Of a stretch of DNA of 64,000 nt, positions 53,973-64,000 are shown one piece after another (within the stretch, counting starts at the first letter, position 1; each line of letters begins with the position of its first letter). The stretch covers positions 104,159 through 168,158 of the forward strand of contig CANJQN010000004.1 of assembly GCA_947476465.1 (NCBI GenBank), in the 5' to 3' direction. This DNA comes from Comamonadaceae bacterium (GTDB lineage Bacteria > Pseudomonadota > Gammaproteobacteria > Burkholderiales > Burkholderiaceae_C). The notes under the pieces were generated by a model, which saw nothing but the letters and a program-made list of their open reading frames with translations, made no database searches and was not told where the DNA came from. A program made the position numbers and the translations under genes.

Positions 53973-55205
53973 ATGGCCGAACTGTTGCCCCGACGACCCC
54001 TTTCCCTGCTCGCGTTGTTCTTCGCGCTCACGCTGGCTGCCTGTGGCGGCGGCAACAACGCGCCGGCTGCCGCGCCGTCTGGTGGCGCCATGCCGCCGCC
54101 AGAGGTGGGGGTGGTGAAGGTCACGCCGGGGCCGGTCGGACTGCTCACCGAGCTGCCGGGCCGCCTCGAGGCCTCTCGCGTGGCCCAGGTGCGCGCCCGT
54201 GTCGCCGGCATCGTTCAGGAGCGGCTGTTCCGCGAGGGCGCGGACGTCAAGGCCGGTGAGCTCTTGTTCCGCATTGACGCCGCACCCTATCGCGCGGCCC
54301 TGTCGAGCGCGCAGGCCACGCTGGCGCGTGGGCAGGCCAACCTCACGTCCACCACCGCCCTGGCCGAGCGCTACCGACCGCTGGTCGAGGCCAATGCGGT
54401 GAGCAAGCAGGAATATGCCAATGCGATCGCCGCGCAAAAGCAGGCCGAGGCGGAAGTCGCCGGCGGCCGCGCCGCGGTCGAGTCGGCCCAGATCAACGTG
54501 GGCTATGCCGCCGTCACCGCCCCCATTTCAGGGCGCATCGGCCGCGCCCTGGTGACCGAGGGCGCGCTGGTCGGGCAGGGCGAGAGCACACCTCTGGCGG
54601 TGGTGCAGCAGATCAACCCGATGTATATCAACTTCACGCAGTCGGCCAACGATGTGCTGGCCCTGCGCCGCGCGTTCGACCAGGGCCGCCTGCAACGCGC
54701 CAGCGGCGGCGGCGCCGCGGTGCGTGTGGTGTTGGACGACGGCAGCGAACACCCGCAGGCCGCGCGGCTGTTGTTCTCCGATCTCTCGGTGGACCAAGCC
54801 ACCGGCCAGGTGACGCTGCGGGCCGAGGTGCCCAACCCCGGGGGCCAATTGCTGCCGGGCCTGTATGTGCGCGTCCGCCTGGAGCAGGCCCGTGCCCAGA
54901 ACGCCGTGCTGCTGCCGCAGCAGGCCGTCACGCGTGGACCTCAGGGCGATTCGGTCATGGTGGTCGATCCCGACGGCCAGGTGGCGCCGCGACCGGTCAA
55001 GGTCGGCGGTGCGCAAGGCGGCGAGTGGGTCGTCCTCGAAGGCCTCAAGGCCGGCGACCAGGTGATGGTGGACGGATTCCAGAAGCTGCGGCCGGGCGCG
55101 CCGGTCAAGCCCGTGCCGTGGAGCGCCGCAAAGGCGGCCGCTCCCGCATCGCCTGCGGCACCGGCCGCATCCGCGAGGCCTGCCGTGTCGGCCGCCCGGT
55201 CCTGA
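53973..55205 (+). CDS. RND efflux periplasmic adaptor (MexA/AcrA-type lipoprotein)
   Basis: 410 aa. Lipobox LAAC near residue 27, then lipoyl/hairpin/beta-barrel segments (ARVAGIVQERLFREGADVKAGELLF; VTAPISGRIGRALVTEGALV). The Pro/Ala-rich tail is long. First gene of an adaptor-pump-outer-membrane channel operon. No local repressor gene. Confidence 0.93.
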   Translation: MAELLPRRPLSLLALFFALTLAACGGGNNAPAAAPSGGAMPPPEVGVVKVTPGPVGLLTELPGRLEASRVAQVRARVAGIVQERLFREGADVKAGELLFRIDAAPYRAALSSAQATLARGQANLTSTTALAERYRPLVEANAVSKQEYANAIAAQKQAEAEVAGGRAAVESAQINVGYAAVTAPISGRIGRALVTEGALVGQGESTPLAVVQQINPMYINFTQSANDVLALRRAFDQGRLQRASGGGAAVRVVLDDGSEHPQAARLLFSDLSVDQATGQVTLRAEVPNPGGQLLPGLYVRVRLEQARAQNAVLLPQQAVTRGPQGDSVMVVDPDGQVAPRPVKVGGAQGGEWVVLEGLKAGDQVMVDGFQKLRPGAPVKPVPWSAAKAAAPASPAAPAASARPAVSAARS

Positions 55206-55215
55206 GGGCGCGCGC

Positions 55216-58200
55216 ATGGCGAAGTTCTTCATCGACCGGCCCGTGTTCGCGTGGGTGATCGCGCTGTTCCTGATCGTGCTCGGCTCGGTGGCCATCACCC
55301 AGCTGCCGATCTCCCAATACCCGCCCGTGGCCCCGCCGGCCATCGTGCTCAACGCCAGCTATCCGGGCGCGTCGGCCCGCACGCTCGAAGAAAGCGTGAT
55401 CAGCGTGATCGAGCAGGAGATGAACGGCTCGCCAGGCCTGATCTACATGGAGTCGGTGGCGCAGGCCAACGGCAGTGGCCAGATCACCCTGAGCTTCCAG
55501 CCTGGCACCAACCCCGACCTGGCCCAGGTTGACGTGCAGAACCGGCTGGCCCGCGCCACGCCAAGGCTGCCCCAGGCCGTGACGCAGCAGGGCGTGCGGG
55601 TGGACAAGTCGCGCTCGAACTTCCTGCTGTTCACCATCCTGTCCTCGGACAACCCGAACATCACCCCGGTCGACCTGGGTGACTATGCGTCGCGCAGTGT
55701 GCTGCCCGAGTTGCAGCGGCTGCCCGGCGTGGGCCAGGCGCAGCTGTTCGGCACCGAGCAGGCCATGCGCATCTGGATCGACCCGCAGAAACTGGCGGGC
55801 TTGAACCTGTCGGTGACCGAGGTGAACGCCGCGATCCGCGCCCAAAACGCGCAGGTGTCCTCCGGCACCATCGGCGACCTGCCCAATGTGGCGGGGCAGG
55901 GCATTGCCGCCACGGTCGTGGTCAACGGCCAGCTGGCGTCGGTCGAGCAGTTCCAGAAGATCGTGTTGCGCGCCAACGCCGACGGCTCCACCGTGCGCCT
56001 GCGCGACGTGGCCCGGGTCGAGTTGAATGCGCAAAGTTTCGCCACCGCCGCCCGCCTGAACGGCCAGCCGGCCGCCGGCATCGGCGTGCAATTGGCGCCC
56101 ACCGGCAACGCGCTGGCCACCGCCGACGCCGTGCGCAAGCGCATGGGCGAGTTGGCCCCCTACTTTCCGCAGGGCGTGAAGTGGGAGATTCCGTACGACA
56201 GCTCGCGCTTCGTGCGCATCTCCATCAGCCAGGTCGTCGTGACACTGCTGGAGGCGGTGGCGCTGGTGTTCGCGGTCATGTTCCTGTTCCTGCAGAACTG
56301 GCGCTACACGATCATCCCGACGCTGGTGGTGCCGGTGGCCCTGCTGGGCGCCTTCGCGACGCTGCTGGCGCTGGGATTCTCGATCAACGTGCTGACCATG
56401 TTTGGCATGGTGCTGGTGATCGGCATCGTGGTGGACGACGCCATCGTGGTGGTGGAGAACGTCGAGCGCATCATGAGCGAGGAGGGCTTACCGCCGCGTG
56501 AGGCCACACGCAAGGCCATGGGGCAGATCCAGGGGGCCATCATCGGCGTGACGGTGGTGCTGATCTCGGTGTTCGTGCCGCTGGCGTTTTTTGCCGGCTC
56601 CACGGGCAACATCTACCGCCAGTTCTCGGCGGTGATGGTGTCATCGATCTCGTTCTCCGCACTGATGGCGCTGTCGCTCACGCCGGCGCTGTGTGCCACG
56701 CTGCTCAAGCCGGTGCAAGCGGGGCACCACCATGCCAAGCGTGGATTCTTCGGCGTGTTCAATCGCGGCTTCAGCCGCACGGCCAAGGGCTACGAGGGGG
56801 TGGTCGCGCGCATCCTGCGCCGTGCGCCGCGCTCCTTGTTGCTGTATGTCGTCATCGTCGGGGCGGCCGCGCTGGTTTACACGCGCCTGCCCACCTCGTT
56901 CCTGCCGGCCGAAGACCAGGGCAACATGCTGGTCAACGTGCAACTGCCGCCGGGTGCCACAGTCGAGCGCACCCAGGCGGTGATGGAGCAGGTGGAAGCC
57001 TTCGTGCTCAAGCAGCCGGAGGTTCAGAGCATGGTGAGCGTGCTGGGCTTCTCGTTTTCCGGACAGGGACAGAACGCCGGCCTGGCCTTCGTCACCCTCA
57101 AGGACTGGGACGAGCGAACGAATGAGAGCCAGTCGGCGCAGGCGCTGGCCGGTCGCTCGTTCGGCGGGCTGGCCGGCATCCGCGACGCCTTCATCTTCCC
57201 CCTGAGCCCGCCGCCGATTCCGGAGCTGGGCACCGCGTCAGGCTTCACCTTCCGCCTGCAAGACCGCGGTGGCAACGGCCGCGACGCGCTGATCGCCGCG
57301 CGCAATCAACTGCTGGGGCTGGCCGGCAAAAGCCCGCTGTTGACGCAGGTGCGGCCGGACGGCCTGGAAGACGCGCCGCAACTGCAGCTGGACATCGACC
57401 GCGACCGGGCGCAGGCGCTGGGCGTGTCCTTCGATGCGATCAACGCCATCTTGTCGACCTCGCTGGGGTCGAGCTATATCAATGACTTTCCCAACCGCGG
57501 GCGCCTGCAACGGGTGATCGTGCAGGCCGACGCGCCGGCGCGCATGCAGGCCGAAGACCTGTTGCGCCTGAACGCCATGAACAGCCAGGGCCGGCCGGTG
57601 CCGCTGTCGGCCTTTGCCACCACACGCTGGGTGACCGGTGCGATGCAGACGGTGCGCTACAACGGCTATCCGGCCATGCGCATCTCCGGCGCGCCCGCGC
57701 CGGGCTACAGCACCGGCGCCGCCATGACCGAGATGGAACGCCTGGCGGGGCAGTTGCCCCAGGGCTTCGCCTTCGAATGGACCGGCCAGTCGCGTGAGGA
57801 AAAACTCGCCGGTGCGCAGGCCATGATCCTCTATGGCTTTGCCATCCTGGCGGTGTTCCTGTGCCTGGCGGCGCTGTATGAAAGCTGGTCGATCCCGCTG
57901 GCAGTAATCCTGGTGGTGCCGCTGGGCGTGCTGGGGGTGCTGCTGGCGACCTGGTGGCGCGGTTACTCGAATGACGTGTACTTCCAGGTGGGGCTGGTGA
58001 CCATCATCGGGCTGTCCGCCAAGAACGCAATTTTGATCATTGAATTTGCCAAGGATTTGCAGGCCCAGGGCAAGGGGCTGGTCGAGTCCGCACTGGCCGC
58101 GGCGCACCTGCGCTTTCGCCCCATCGTCATGACTTCGATGGCCTTCACGTTGGGCGTGCTGCCGCTGTTCCTGGCCTCGGGTGCCGGCTCGGCCAGCCAG

Positions 58201-58386
58201 CGGGCCATCGGCACAGCGGTGATCGGCGGCATTGCCTCGGGCACGCTGCTGGCGGTGTTTTTCGTGCCGGTGTTCTTCGTGGTGGTGAGAGGCATCTTCA
58301 AGGGCAGCGAGCGGCAGCGCAAGCTGTACACGCACGAACTGGAGGCAGAGCTTCCGCGCGGCGCCACCTCGGTGGACCAGGTATGA
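55216..58386 (+). CDS. RND multidrug efflux pump, HAE1 family (MexB/AcrB-type)
   Basis: 1056 aa, twelve transmembrane helices with two large periplasmic loops. N-terminal MAKFFIDRPVFAWVIALFL, the GIVVDDAIVVVENVER motif carrying the proton-relay Asp pair, and GLSAKNAILIIEFAKD with the relay Lys. Hydrophobic and amphiphilic drugs are the usual substrates. 10 bp after the adaptor; overlaps the channel gene by 4 bp. Confidence 0.95.
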   Translation: MAKFFIDRPVFAWVIALFLIVLGSVAITQLPISQYPPVAPPAIVLNASYPGASARTLEESVISVIEQEMNGSPGLIYMESVAQANGSGQITLSFQPGTNPDLAQVDVQNRLARATPRLPQAVTQQGVRVDKSRSNFLLFTILSSDNPNITPVDLGDYASRSVLPELQRLPGVGQAQLFGTEQAMRIWIDPQKLAGLNLSVTEVNAAIRAQNAQVSSGTIGDLPNVAGQGIAATVVVNGQLASVEQFQKIVLRANADGSTVRLRDVARVELNAQSFATAARLNGQPAAGIGVQLAPTGNALATADAVRKRMGELAPYFPQGVKWEIPYDSSRFVRISISQVVVTLLEAVALVFAVMFLFLQNWRYTIIPTLVVPVALLGAFATLLALGFSINVLTMFGMVLVIGIVVDDAIVVVENVERIMSEEGLPPREATRKAMGQIQGAIIGVTVVLISVFVPLAFFAGSTGNIYRQFSAVMVSSISFSALMALSLTPALCATLLKPVQAGHHHAKRGFFGVFNRGFSRTAKGYEGVVARILRRAPRSLLLYVVIVGAAALVYTRLPTSFLPAEDQGNMLVNVQLPPGATVERTQAVMEQVEAFVLKQPEVQSMVSVLGFSFSGQGQNAGLAFVTLKDWDERTNESQSAQALAGRSFGGLAGIRDAFIFPLSPPPIPELGTASGFTFRLQDRGGNGRDALIAARNQLLGLAGKSPLLTQVRPDGLEDAPQLQLDIDRDRAQALGVSFDAINAILSTSLGSSYINDFPNRGRLQRVIVQADAPARMQAEDLLRLNAMNSQGRPVPLSAFATTRWVTGAMQTVRYNGYPAMRISGAPAPGYSTGAAMTEMERLAGQLPQGFAFEWTGQSREEKLAGAQAMILYGFAILAVFLCLAALYESWSIPLAVILVVPLGVLGVLLATWWRGYSNDVYFQVGLVTIIGLSAKNAILIIEFAKDLQAQGKGLVESALAAAHLRFRPIVMTSMAFTLGVLPLFLASGAGSASQRAIGTAVIGGIASGTLLAVFFVPVFFVVVRGIFKGSERQRKLYTHELEAELPRGATSVDQV

Positions 58387-59801
58387 GCGGCCGCACGGCA
58401 AGTGCACGCACGGTGCGGCGCCTGGCCACGACCGTGCTCGGGGCGCTGCTGTCAGCGTGTTCCATGATGCCAGCGTATGAGCGGCCGGCGGCGCCGGTGG
58501 CGGCCGCTTTTCCCCAGTCGTCTGCGCTGGGTGAGGCGGCCGCCGCCTTGCCATGGCGCGAGTTCTTCACCAACGAGCGGCTGCGCACCCTGCTCGATAC
58601 CGCCCTGCGCAACAACCGCGATCTGCGGGTGGCGGCCCTGAACATCGAGCAAGCGCGCGCCCAGTGGGGCATCCGCGAGGCCGATCGGCTGCCCGGTGTC
58701 GGCGTGGCGGTCGGCGGCAACCGCGCACGCGGCTCGGGCAACACCACGACCACTACCTACACGGCCGGCTTGCTGGTGTCCTCGTGGGAGATCGATTTCT
58801 TCGGTCGACTGGCCAGCCTGGCCGAATCGGGCCGTGCGCAGTTCCTGGCCACGGGCGAGGCGCGGCGTGCGGTCCAGGTGAGCCTGGTCGCCTCGGTGGC
58901 CAATGCCTGGCTCGGCCTGGCGGCCGACGACGAATTGCTGGCGCTCACACGTCAGACCTTGACGGCCCGCGAAGAGTCGCGGCGCCTCGTTGGCCTGCGC
59001 TTTGACAACGGCGCGTCGTCCGAACTGGACCTGCGGCAGGCCGACTCCCTGACCGAGACCGCCCGCGTTGCGCTGGTGCAGCAGTTGCGCCAGCGCCAGC
59101 AGAATCTCAATGCCCTGACCCAGCTGCTGGGCGAGGCGCTGCCGGCCGACTACACGGCCGGGGTCGGTACTCAATCCGTTTCTCTACCTGACGTGCCAGC
59201 GGGCCTGCCCTCGCAGGTGCTGGTGCAGCGCCCGGACGTGCGCCAGGCCGAGGAGCTGCTGGTATCGGCCAACGCCAACATCGGCGCGGCACGCGCGGCA
59301 TTCTTTCCGCGCATCTCGCTGACCGCCGGTCTGGGCACGGCCAGCAGCGAGCTGGGCCGGCTGTTCGCGGGCGGTACCTGGGGCTTCACGGCGGCGCCGC
59401 AATTGCTGGCGCCGGTGTTCGACGCGGGCCGCAATCAGGTGGGCCTTCGCTCGGCCGAAGTGGCGCGCGAGGTGGCGGTGGCCCAGTATGAGCGCGCGAT
59501 CCAGGCGGCCTTCGGTGAAGTGGCGGATGCCTTGGCCGGCCGGGCCACGCTGGGCGACCAGTTGCAGGCCCAGTCGGCCGTGGCGCAGGCGGAATCGGTG
59601 CGGCTGCGTCTGACGCGGATGCGCTATGACGCGGGTGTGTCGAGCCAGCTTGAGTTGCTGGACGCGCAGCGCACGGTGTTCAGCGCGCAACAGGCTGAGA
59701 TCCAGACCCGGCTGCAGCAGCTGCTCAATCAGGTCGCCTTGTATCGCGCCCTTGGGGGTGGGTGGGCCGATGCGCCCGGGGCGGCGCCAGAGCGGCGCTA
59801 G
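58383..59801 (+). CDS. Outer-membrane efflux channel lipoprotein (OprM/NodT family)
   Basis: 472 aa. Lipobox LLSACS near residue 20; repeated helical hairpins of the TolC fold ([43 protein letters not shown]). Completes the tripartite RND system. ATGA overlap with the pump gene. Confidence 0.94.
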   Translation: MSGRTASARTVRRLATTVLGALLSACSMMPAYERPAAPVAAAFPQSSALGEAAAALPWREFFTNERLRTLLDTALRNNRDLRVAALNIEQARAQWGIREADRLPGVGVAVGGNRARGSGNTTTTTYTAGLLVSSWEIDFFGRLASLAESGRAQFLATGEARRAVQVSLVASVANAWLGLAADDELLALTRQTLTAREESRRLVGLRFDNGASSELDLRQADSLTETARVALVQQLRQRQQNLNALTQLLGEALPADYTAGVGTQSVSLPDVPAGLPSQVLVQRPDVRQAEELLVSANANIGAARAAFFPRISLTAGLGTASSELGRLFAGGTWGFTAAPQLLAPVFDAGRNQVGLRSAEVAREVAVAQYERAIQAAFGEVADALAGRATLGDQLQAQSAVAQAESVRLRLTRMRYDAGVSSQLELLDAQRTVFSAQQAEIQTRLQQLLNQVALYRALGGGWADAPGAAPERR

Positions 59802-59890
59802 ACCGCTCGCATGGCGGCGCACGGAGCCTTTTGACGCCTGACTTCCCCTTGCCACTGGTCGGCATGCCTCGCCGCGGCAAGAATGGGGGT

Positions 59891-62800
59891 ATGAGCAATC
59901 GCACTATCGCAAGCGACAACGGGCGCTGGCAATTCTGGATCGACCGCGGTGGCACTTTCACCGACATCGTCGGGCGGCGGCCCGACGGCGGCGTCGTCAC
60001 CGACAAGCTCCTGTCGGACAACCCCGGGCATTACCGCGATGCAGCCGTGGCGGGCATTCGCCGTCTGCTGGGGCTCAAGCCGGGCGAGCCGATCACGGCC
60101 GACCGGGTCGAGTGCGTGAAGATGGGCACCACCGTCGCCACCAACGCCTTGCTGGAGCGCCGCGGCGAGCCCACCTTGCTGGTGACGACGCGGGGATTTC
60201 GTGACGCGCTTCGCATCGGCTACCAGAACCGTCCGCGCCTGTTCGACCGCCACATCGTGCTGCCCGAACTGCTGTACGCGCAGGTGATCGAGGCCGACGA
60301 GCGCGTCGGCGCCCATGGCGAGATCGTGCAGCCCCTGGACGAGGCGAGTCTGCGCGAGCAGTTGGCCGCTGCCCATGGTCGCGGCCTGCGCAGCTTGGCC
60401 ATCGTCTTCATGCACGGCTGGCGCTACACGACGCATGAAGCGGCTGCGGCGCGACTGGCACGCGATGTCGGGTTCGAACAGGTCAGCACCTCGCACCAGA
60501 CCAGCCCGATGATGAAGTTCGTCAGCCGGGGAGACACCACTGTGGTCGACGCGTACCTGTCACCCATTCTGCGACGCTACGTGCAGCAGGTGCGCGACGA
60601 AATGCCGGGGGTTCGCATTTTCTTCATGCAGTCGTCCGGTGGCCTGGCGGACGCGGCCGTCTTCCAGGGCAAGGACGCAATCTTGTCGGGGCCGGCCGGC
60701 GGCATCGTGGGCATGGCCCGCACGGCCGCTCTGGCCGGCCATGATCGCGTGATCGGCTTCGACATGGGCGGCACCTCGACCGACGTGTCGCACTTTGCCG
60801 GCGAGTTCGAGCGTGAGTTCGAAACCCAGGTGGCGGGCGTGCGGATGCGGGCGCCGATGTTGAGCATTCATACCGTGGCCGCGGGCGGCGGATCCGTTCT
60901 CGAATTCGACGGTGCACGCTTTCGGGTGGGCCCGCGCAGCGCCGGTGCCAGCCCCGGCCCAGCGAGCTATGGCCGCGGTGGTCCCTTGGCCGTCACCGAT
61001 GCGAACGTGATGCTCGGCAAGATCCAGCCGCGCTTTTTCCCGCGCGTGTTCGGCTCCGGCGGCGACGAGCCTCTGGCCGAGGATGTGGTGCGCGAAAAGT
61101 TTGGTGAGCTGGCTTTGCGTTGCGGACGCAGCATCGAGGATGTCGCCCAAGGGTTCATCGATATCGCAGTGCAGCAGATGGCCAACGCGATCAAGAAGAT
61201 CTCGGTGGCACGCGGCTACGACGTGACGCGCTACACCTTGCAGTGCTTCGGCGGCGCCGGTGGCCAGCATGCCTGTCTGGTGGCCGATGCGCTCGGGATC
61301 AGCCGCGTGTTCGTGCACCCCCTGGCTGGCGTGCTGTCGGCCTACGGCATGGGCCTGGCCGACCAGAGCCTGATCCGTGAGCAGTCGATCGAGTTGCCAC
61401 TTGGGCTCGAGGCCATGCCGCGGATCACGCAGGCGTGGTACGCGCTCGGCGCGGATGCCGCCGACGCGTTGCGCGGCCAGCGCACCGACGCAAGCGCCGT
61501 GCAGGTGCGGCGCCGCGTCCATGTGCGCTACCAGGGTAGCGACTCGGCGTTGGTTGTAAGCGGCGCCGACCTGCCGGCGATCGTCGCGAACTTCGAATCC
61601 GCCTACCTGCAGCGTTTTGCGTTTCTGATGAAGGGCCGGCCGATGGTGGTGGAGGCCGTGTCGGTGGAGGCCATCTTGCCAGGTGATGCGCCCGCCGAGC
61701 CACGCCAGGTTGTTCACCCTTCGCGGCCGATCATGGGCGAGAAGGTTCGCGTGTATGCAGGCGGGCAGTGGCTTGCCGCAACGCTGGTGACGCGTGAGGC
61801 CTTGCGCCCCGGTGACCTGCTCGCCGGCCCTGCCATCGTTGCCGAGAAAAATGCAACCACGGTGATCGAGCCCGGTTGGCAGGCGCGGATCACCGAGCTC
61901 AATCACATCCTGCTGGAGCGCACCGCGTCACGCGAATCACGCTTGGCGTCCGGCACGCGAGTCGACCCGGTGTTGCTGGAGGTGTTCAATAACCTGTTCA
62001 TGAACATCGCCGAGCAGATGGGCCTGCAACTGCAGAACACCGCCCACTCGGTCAACATCAAGGAGCGTCTGGACTTTTCCTGTGCCCTGTTCGACGCGCA
62101 AGGCAACCTGATCGCCAATGCACCCCACATGCCGGTGCACCTGGGCTCCATGGGCGAGAGCATCAAGACCGTGATCGGCCGCAATGCTGACCGCATCGCG
62201 CCCGGCGACGTGTACGTGCTGAACGATCCGTACCATGGCGGCACGCACCTGCCCGACGTGACCGTGATCACGCCGGTCTACCTGGATCGGGCCGACGAAC
62301 ACGCTGGCACGCCTTCACGTCCCATGTTTTATGTCGGCAGCCGAGGCCACCATGCTGACATCGGCGGGATTTCGCCGGGATCGATGCCGCCGTTTTCCAC
62401 CCGCATCGAGGAAGAGGGCGTGCAGATCGACAATTTCAAGTTGGTCGACCGTGGCGACCTGCGTGAAGCGCAGATGCTGGCGCTGCTCTCGAGCGGCCCC
62501 TGGCCCAGCCGCAATCCGCAACAGAACCTCGCCGACCTGAAAGCACAGATCGCGGCCAACGAGCGTGGCGTGCAGGAACTGCGGCGCATGGTCGACCAGT
62601 TCGGCCTGGATGTCGTGCAGGCCTACATGGGCCATGTCCAGGACAACGCGGAGGAGTCGGTTCGGCGCGTCATCACGCGCTTGAAGGATGGTCAATTCAC
62701 GCTGCCGCTCGACAACGGCGCGCAGATTGCTGTGCGCATTCGTGTCGACGCGGCCAAACGGAGCGCGGAGATCGACTTCACCGGCACGTCCGCGCAGCAG

Positions 62801-63562
62801 GAGAACAACTTCAACGCCCCCTGGGCCGTGTGCATGGCGGCAGTGCTGTACGTGTTCAGGACGCTCGTCGACGATGAAATTCCACTTAACGCAGGGTGCC
62901 TCAAGCCACTGAAGGTGGTGATCCCGCAGGGGTCGATGCTCAACCCTCTGCCGCCCGCCTCGGTGGTCGCAGGCAACGTCGAAACTTCGACCTGCATCAC
63001 CAATGCGCTTTATGGCGCGCTCGGCGTCATGGCGGCCAGCCAGTGCACGATGAACAACTTCACCTTCGGCAACGAGCGCTACCAGTACTACGAGACGATC
63101 GCTGGCGGCAGTGGCGCCGGTGAGGGCTTCGATGGATGCAGTGTCGTGCAGACGCACATGACCAACTCACGGCTGACCGACCCGGAGATTCTGGAGTTTC
63201 GATACCCGGTGCGTCTGGAGAGCTATGCCATCCGCAAGGGATCTGGCGGAGGGGGGCGCTGGCGCGGCGGCGACGGCGGCGTTCGCCGCGTTCGCTTCCT
63301 CGAACCCATGACGGCGAGCATCCTGTCGAATGGCCGCCTGCACGGCGCGTTCGGAATGGCCGGCGGCGCCCCCGGCCAGGTGGGCATCAACCGCGTCGTG
63401 CGAGGCGACGGCACCGTCGAAGTGCTCGCCCACATCGGTCAGGCGCGCATGGAAGGTGGGGACACCTTCGAGATCCACACACCCGGCGGTGGGGCATGGG
63501 GGGACGACCCAACGGGTAACAGTGTGGATCCCCTTGCGCAGGAGCGCGCAGGGTCGCCATAA
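59891..63562 (+). CDS. Fused hydantoinase A/B protein (5-oxoprolinase-like)
   Basis: 1223 aa. N-terminal HyuA part: [22 protein letters not shown], then [14 protein letters not shown] (ATP-binding, Hydantoinase_A). C-terminal HyuB part from about residue 695: [58 protein letters not shown] and the end [11 protein letters not shown]. This matches ATP-dependent 5-oxoprolinase or N-methylhydantoinase; the substrate cannot be fixed. The start at 59891 is chosen since it is close to the conserved core, though an ATG at 59864 is in frame. No oxoproline-linked genes adjoin it. Confidence 0.9.
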   Translation: MSNRTIASDNGRWQFWIDRGGTFTDIVGRRPDGGVVTDKLLSDNPGHYRDAAVAGIRRLLGLKPGEPITADRVECVKMGTTVATNALLERRGEPTLLVTTRGFRDALRIGYQNRPRLFDRHIVLPELLYAQVIEADERVGAHGEIVQPLDEASLREQLAAAHGRGLRSLAIVFMHGWRYTTHEAAAARLARDVGFEQVSTSHQTSPMMKFVSRGDTTVVDAYLSPILRRYVQQVRDEMPGVRIFFMQSSGGLADAAVFQGKDAILSGPAGGIVGMARTAALAGHDRVIGFDMGGTSTDVSHFAGEFEREFETQVAGVRMRAPMLSIHTVAAGGGSVLEFDGARFRVGPRSAGASPGPASYGRGGPLAVTDANVMLGKIQPRFFPRVFGSGGDEPLAEDVVREKFGELALRCGRSIEDVAQGFIDIAVQQMANAIKKISVARGYDVTRYTLQCFGGAGGQHACLVADALGISRVFVHPLAGVLSAYGMGLADQSLIREQSIELPLGLEAMPRITQAWYALGADAADALRGQRTDASAVQVRRRVHVRYQGSDSALVVSGADLPAIVANFESAYLQRFAFLMKGRPMVVEAVSVEAILPGDAPAEPRQVVHPSRPIMGEKVRVYAGGQWLAATLVTREALRPGDLLAGPAIVAEKNATTVIEPGWQARITELNHILLERTASRESRLASGTRVDPVLLEVFNNLFMNIAEQMGLQLQNTAHSVNIKERLDFSCALFDAQGNLIANAPHMPVHLGSMGESIKTVIGRNADRIAPGDVYVLNDPYHGGTHLPDVTVITPVYLDRADEHAGTPSRPMFYVGSRGHHADIGGISPGSMPPFSTRIEEEGVQIDNFKLVDRGDLREAQMLALLSSGPWPSRNPQQNLADLKAQIAANERGVQELRRMVDQFGLDVVQAYMGHVQDNAEESVRRVITRLKDGQFTLPLDNGAQIAVRIRVDAAKRSAEIDFTGTSAQQENNFNAPWAVCMAAVLYVFRTLVDDEIPLNAGCLKPLKVVIPQGSMLNPLPPASVVAGNVETSTCITNALYGALGVMAASQCTMNNFTFGNERYQYYETIAGGSGAGEGFDGCSVVQTHMTNSRLTDPEILEFRYPVRLESYAIRKGSGGGGRWRGGDGGVRRVRFLEPMTASILSNGRLHGAFGMAGGAPGQVGINRVVRGDGTVEVLAHIGQARMEGGDTFEIHTPGGGAWGDDPTGNSVDPLAQERAGSP

Positions 63563-63751
63563 TCGCCGCTCTTTGCTGCCTGGCCCCTGGCGCTTGAAAT
63601 CGGCGGTTCAGGCCAAATTTTCAGTGTAGAATCGCCCGCTCTGGTGATCAGCGACGAACGTGCAAGCGCAAGTTGGCAGCTAGCCGGGAAAAGCCTTCAG
63701 GCTTGCGGGCGATGAAAAAATCGCGGCAACAAAGAGGGCGGCGCCAAGTAA
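63563..63751 (+). other. Non-coding DNA upstream of the rrn promoter
   Basis: No gene seen. A TAGAAT at 63625-63630 resembles a -10 box but lacks a matching -35. A small AAGCC/GGCTT hairpin lies at about 63692-63705. It may hold additional rrn regulatory sequence. Confidence 0.4.
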
Positions 63752-63822
63752 CCAGATTGAATCAATCATGTTAATTGGCAAGGCAAAAAAGTTTGACGGA
63801 TCTCTAAAAACCGTGTGATAAT
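63752..63822 (+). promoter_or_regulatory. rRNA operon promoter with AT-rich upstream element
   Basis: -35 TTGACG (63793-63798), 18-bp spacer, -10 GATAAT (63817-63822, five of six). Upstream 63752-63792 is AT-rich (UP-element-like) and contains the perfect palindrome GATTGA-A-TCAATC (63755-63767), a possible Fis or regulator site. Confidence 0.75.
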
Positions 63823-64000
63823 TCGAGGCTTCGCTGATCGCAGCGAGCTGGGGCGGGAAGAGGGTAGCGAGAGCGCTTTCTGACTGCTGGGATCCTTAAC
63901 AATACACAGCCGATAAGCGTGGGCGTTTGAGTGGCGATTGCCAGGTTCTTCGGAACTATCAAACGCTCATGAGAATAGAAGTGAAGTTCACTTCAATTCC
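63823..64000 (+). other. 16S rRNA precursor leader (16S itself starts beyond the window)
   Basis: The 5' leader of an rrn operon. A boxA-like CCTTAACAA at 63894-63902 (consensus CTTTAACAA), the string CAGCCGATAAGCGTGGGCGTTT known from Comamonadaceae rrn leaders, and hairpin GAAGTGAA/TTCACTTC (63978-63985 and 63987-63994). The 16S start motif (AGAGTTTGATC) is not reached. Confidence 0.8.

Noticed and set aside
63563..63751. tRNA or small RNA gene upstream of the rrn promoter
   Set aside because: No cloverleaf or strong terminator could be drawn.

Overview
The window is a high-GC chromosomal segment from a betaproteobacterium. It is most likely Burkholderiales, family Comamonadaceae (Acidovorax/Variovorax/Hydrogenophaga-like). 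The evidence is two Bug-type (TctC) tricarboxylate receptors, the accB-accC-prmA-DUF3426 gene order, a complete cbb3 oxidase locus with FNR-type boxes, an edd-eda pair, an rrn leader at the right edge, and several families of short GC-rich dispersed repeats of a kind common in this group. It is mostly ordinary core and accessory chromosome. I saw no insertion sequence, prophage, CRISPR array or tRNA gene.

Layout. 1-6.2 kb: end of rodA, tldD, an aromatic-codon leader peptide with an intrinsic terminator in front of DAHP synthase (aroG), a nested inverted-repeat block, then mpl on the minus strand. 6.2-14.4 kb: conserved hypothetical, TlpA-like thioredoxin, accB, a broken duplicate of the accC start, accC, prmA, DUF3426 zinc-ribbon protein, PfkB kinase, pdxH, MocA-like nucleotidyltransferase, ChaC-like cyclotransferase. 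14.4-20.6 kb: Entner-Doudoroff edd (with an in-frame repeat insertion) and eda, then a three-gene catabolic island (CoA ligase, Bug receptor, citrate-synthase/citryl-CoA-lyase-like enzyme). 20.6-30.9 kb: microaerobic respiration block: usp, ccoI, ccoS, ccoNOQP, ccoG, fixH-like, a small membrane protein, and a PAS histidine kinase/LuxR regulator pair. 31-36.3 kb: Bug receptor with HSL-type hydrolase, a phosphatase, a tiny ORF, mercaptopyruvate sulfurtransferase and a Rieske oxygenase. 36.5-42 kb: xseB-ispA-dxs isoprenoid operon and two tandem TRAP receptors. 42.2-53.9 kb: small membrane protein, EgtB/SenA-like enzyme, tungstate ABC transporter (tupBCA), molybdate transporter (modABC), and a CO-dehydrogenase-like cluster (coxS, coxM, MoxR, coxE, coxG, XdhC) with no large Mo subunit in the window. 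54-59.8 kb: RND efflux operon. 59.9-63.6 kb: fused hydantoinase/5-oxoprolinase. 63.6-64 kb: rrn promoter and 16S leader; the 16S gene itself begins beyond the window.

How parts fit. Molybdate/tungstate import sits directly beside Mo-hydroxylase maturation genes. CcoI/S/G/H assemble the CcoNOQP oxidase, and the adjacent PAS kinase is a candidate oxygen or redox sensor. AroG expression is probably controlled by ribosome-mediated attenuation at Phe/Tyr/Trp codons. The two Bug receptors each lie beside a soluble enzyme set, suggesting uptake-plus-degradation of carboxylates.

The most interesting items are the aroG leader/attenuator, the CoA-ligase/lyase island whose two enzymes both differ at canonical catalytic positions, the cox cluster lacking its catalytic subunit, the apparent CTG start of tupA, the EgtB/SenA-like protein with an altered metal motif, and repeat elements that have entered or remodelled genes (edd, ccoI 3' end, accC 5' duplication).
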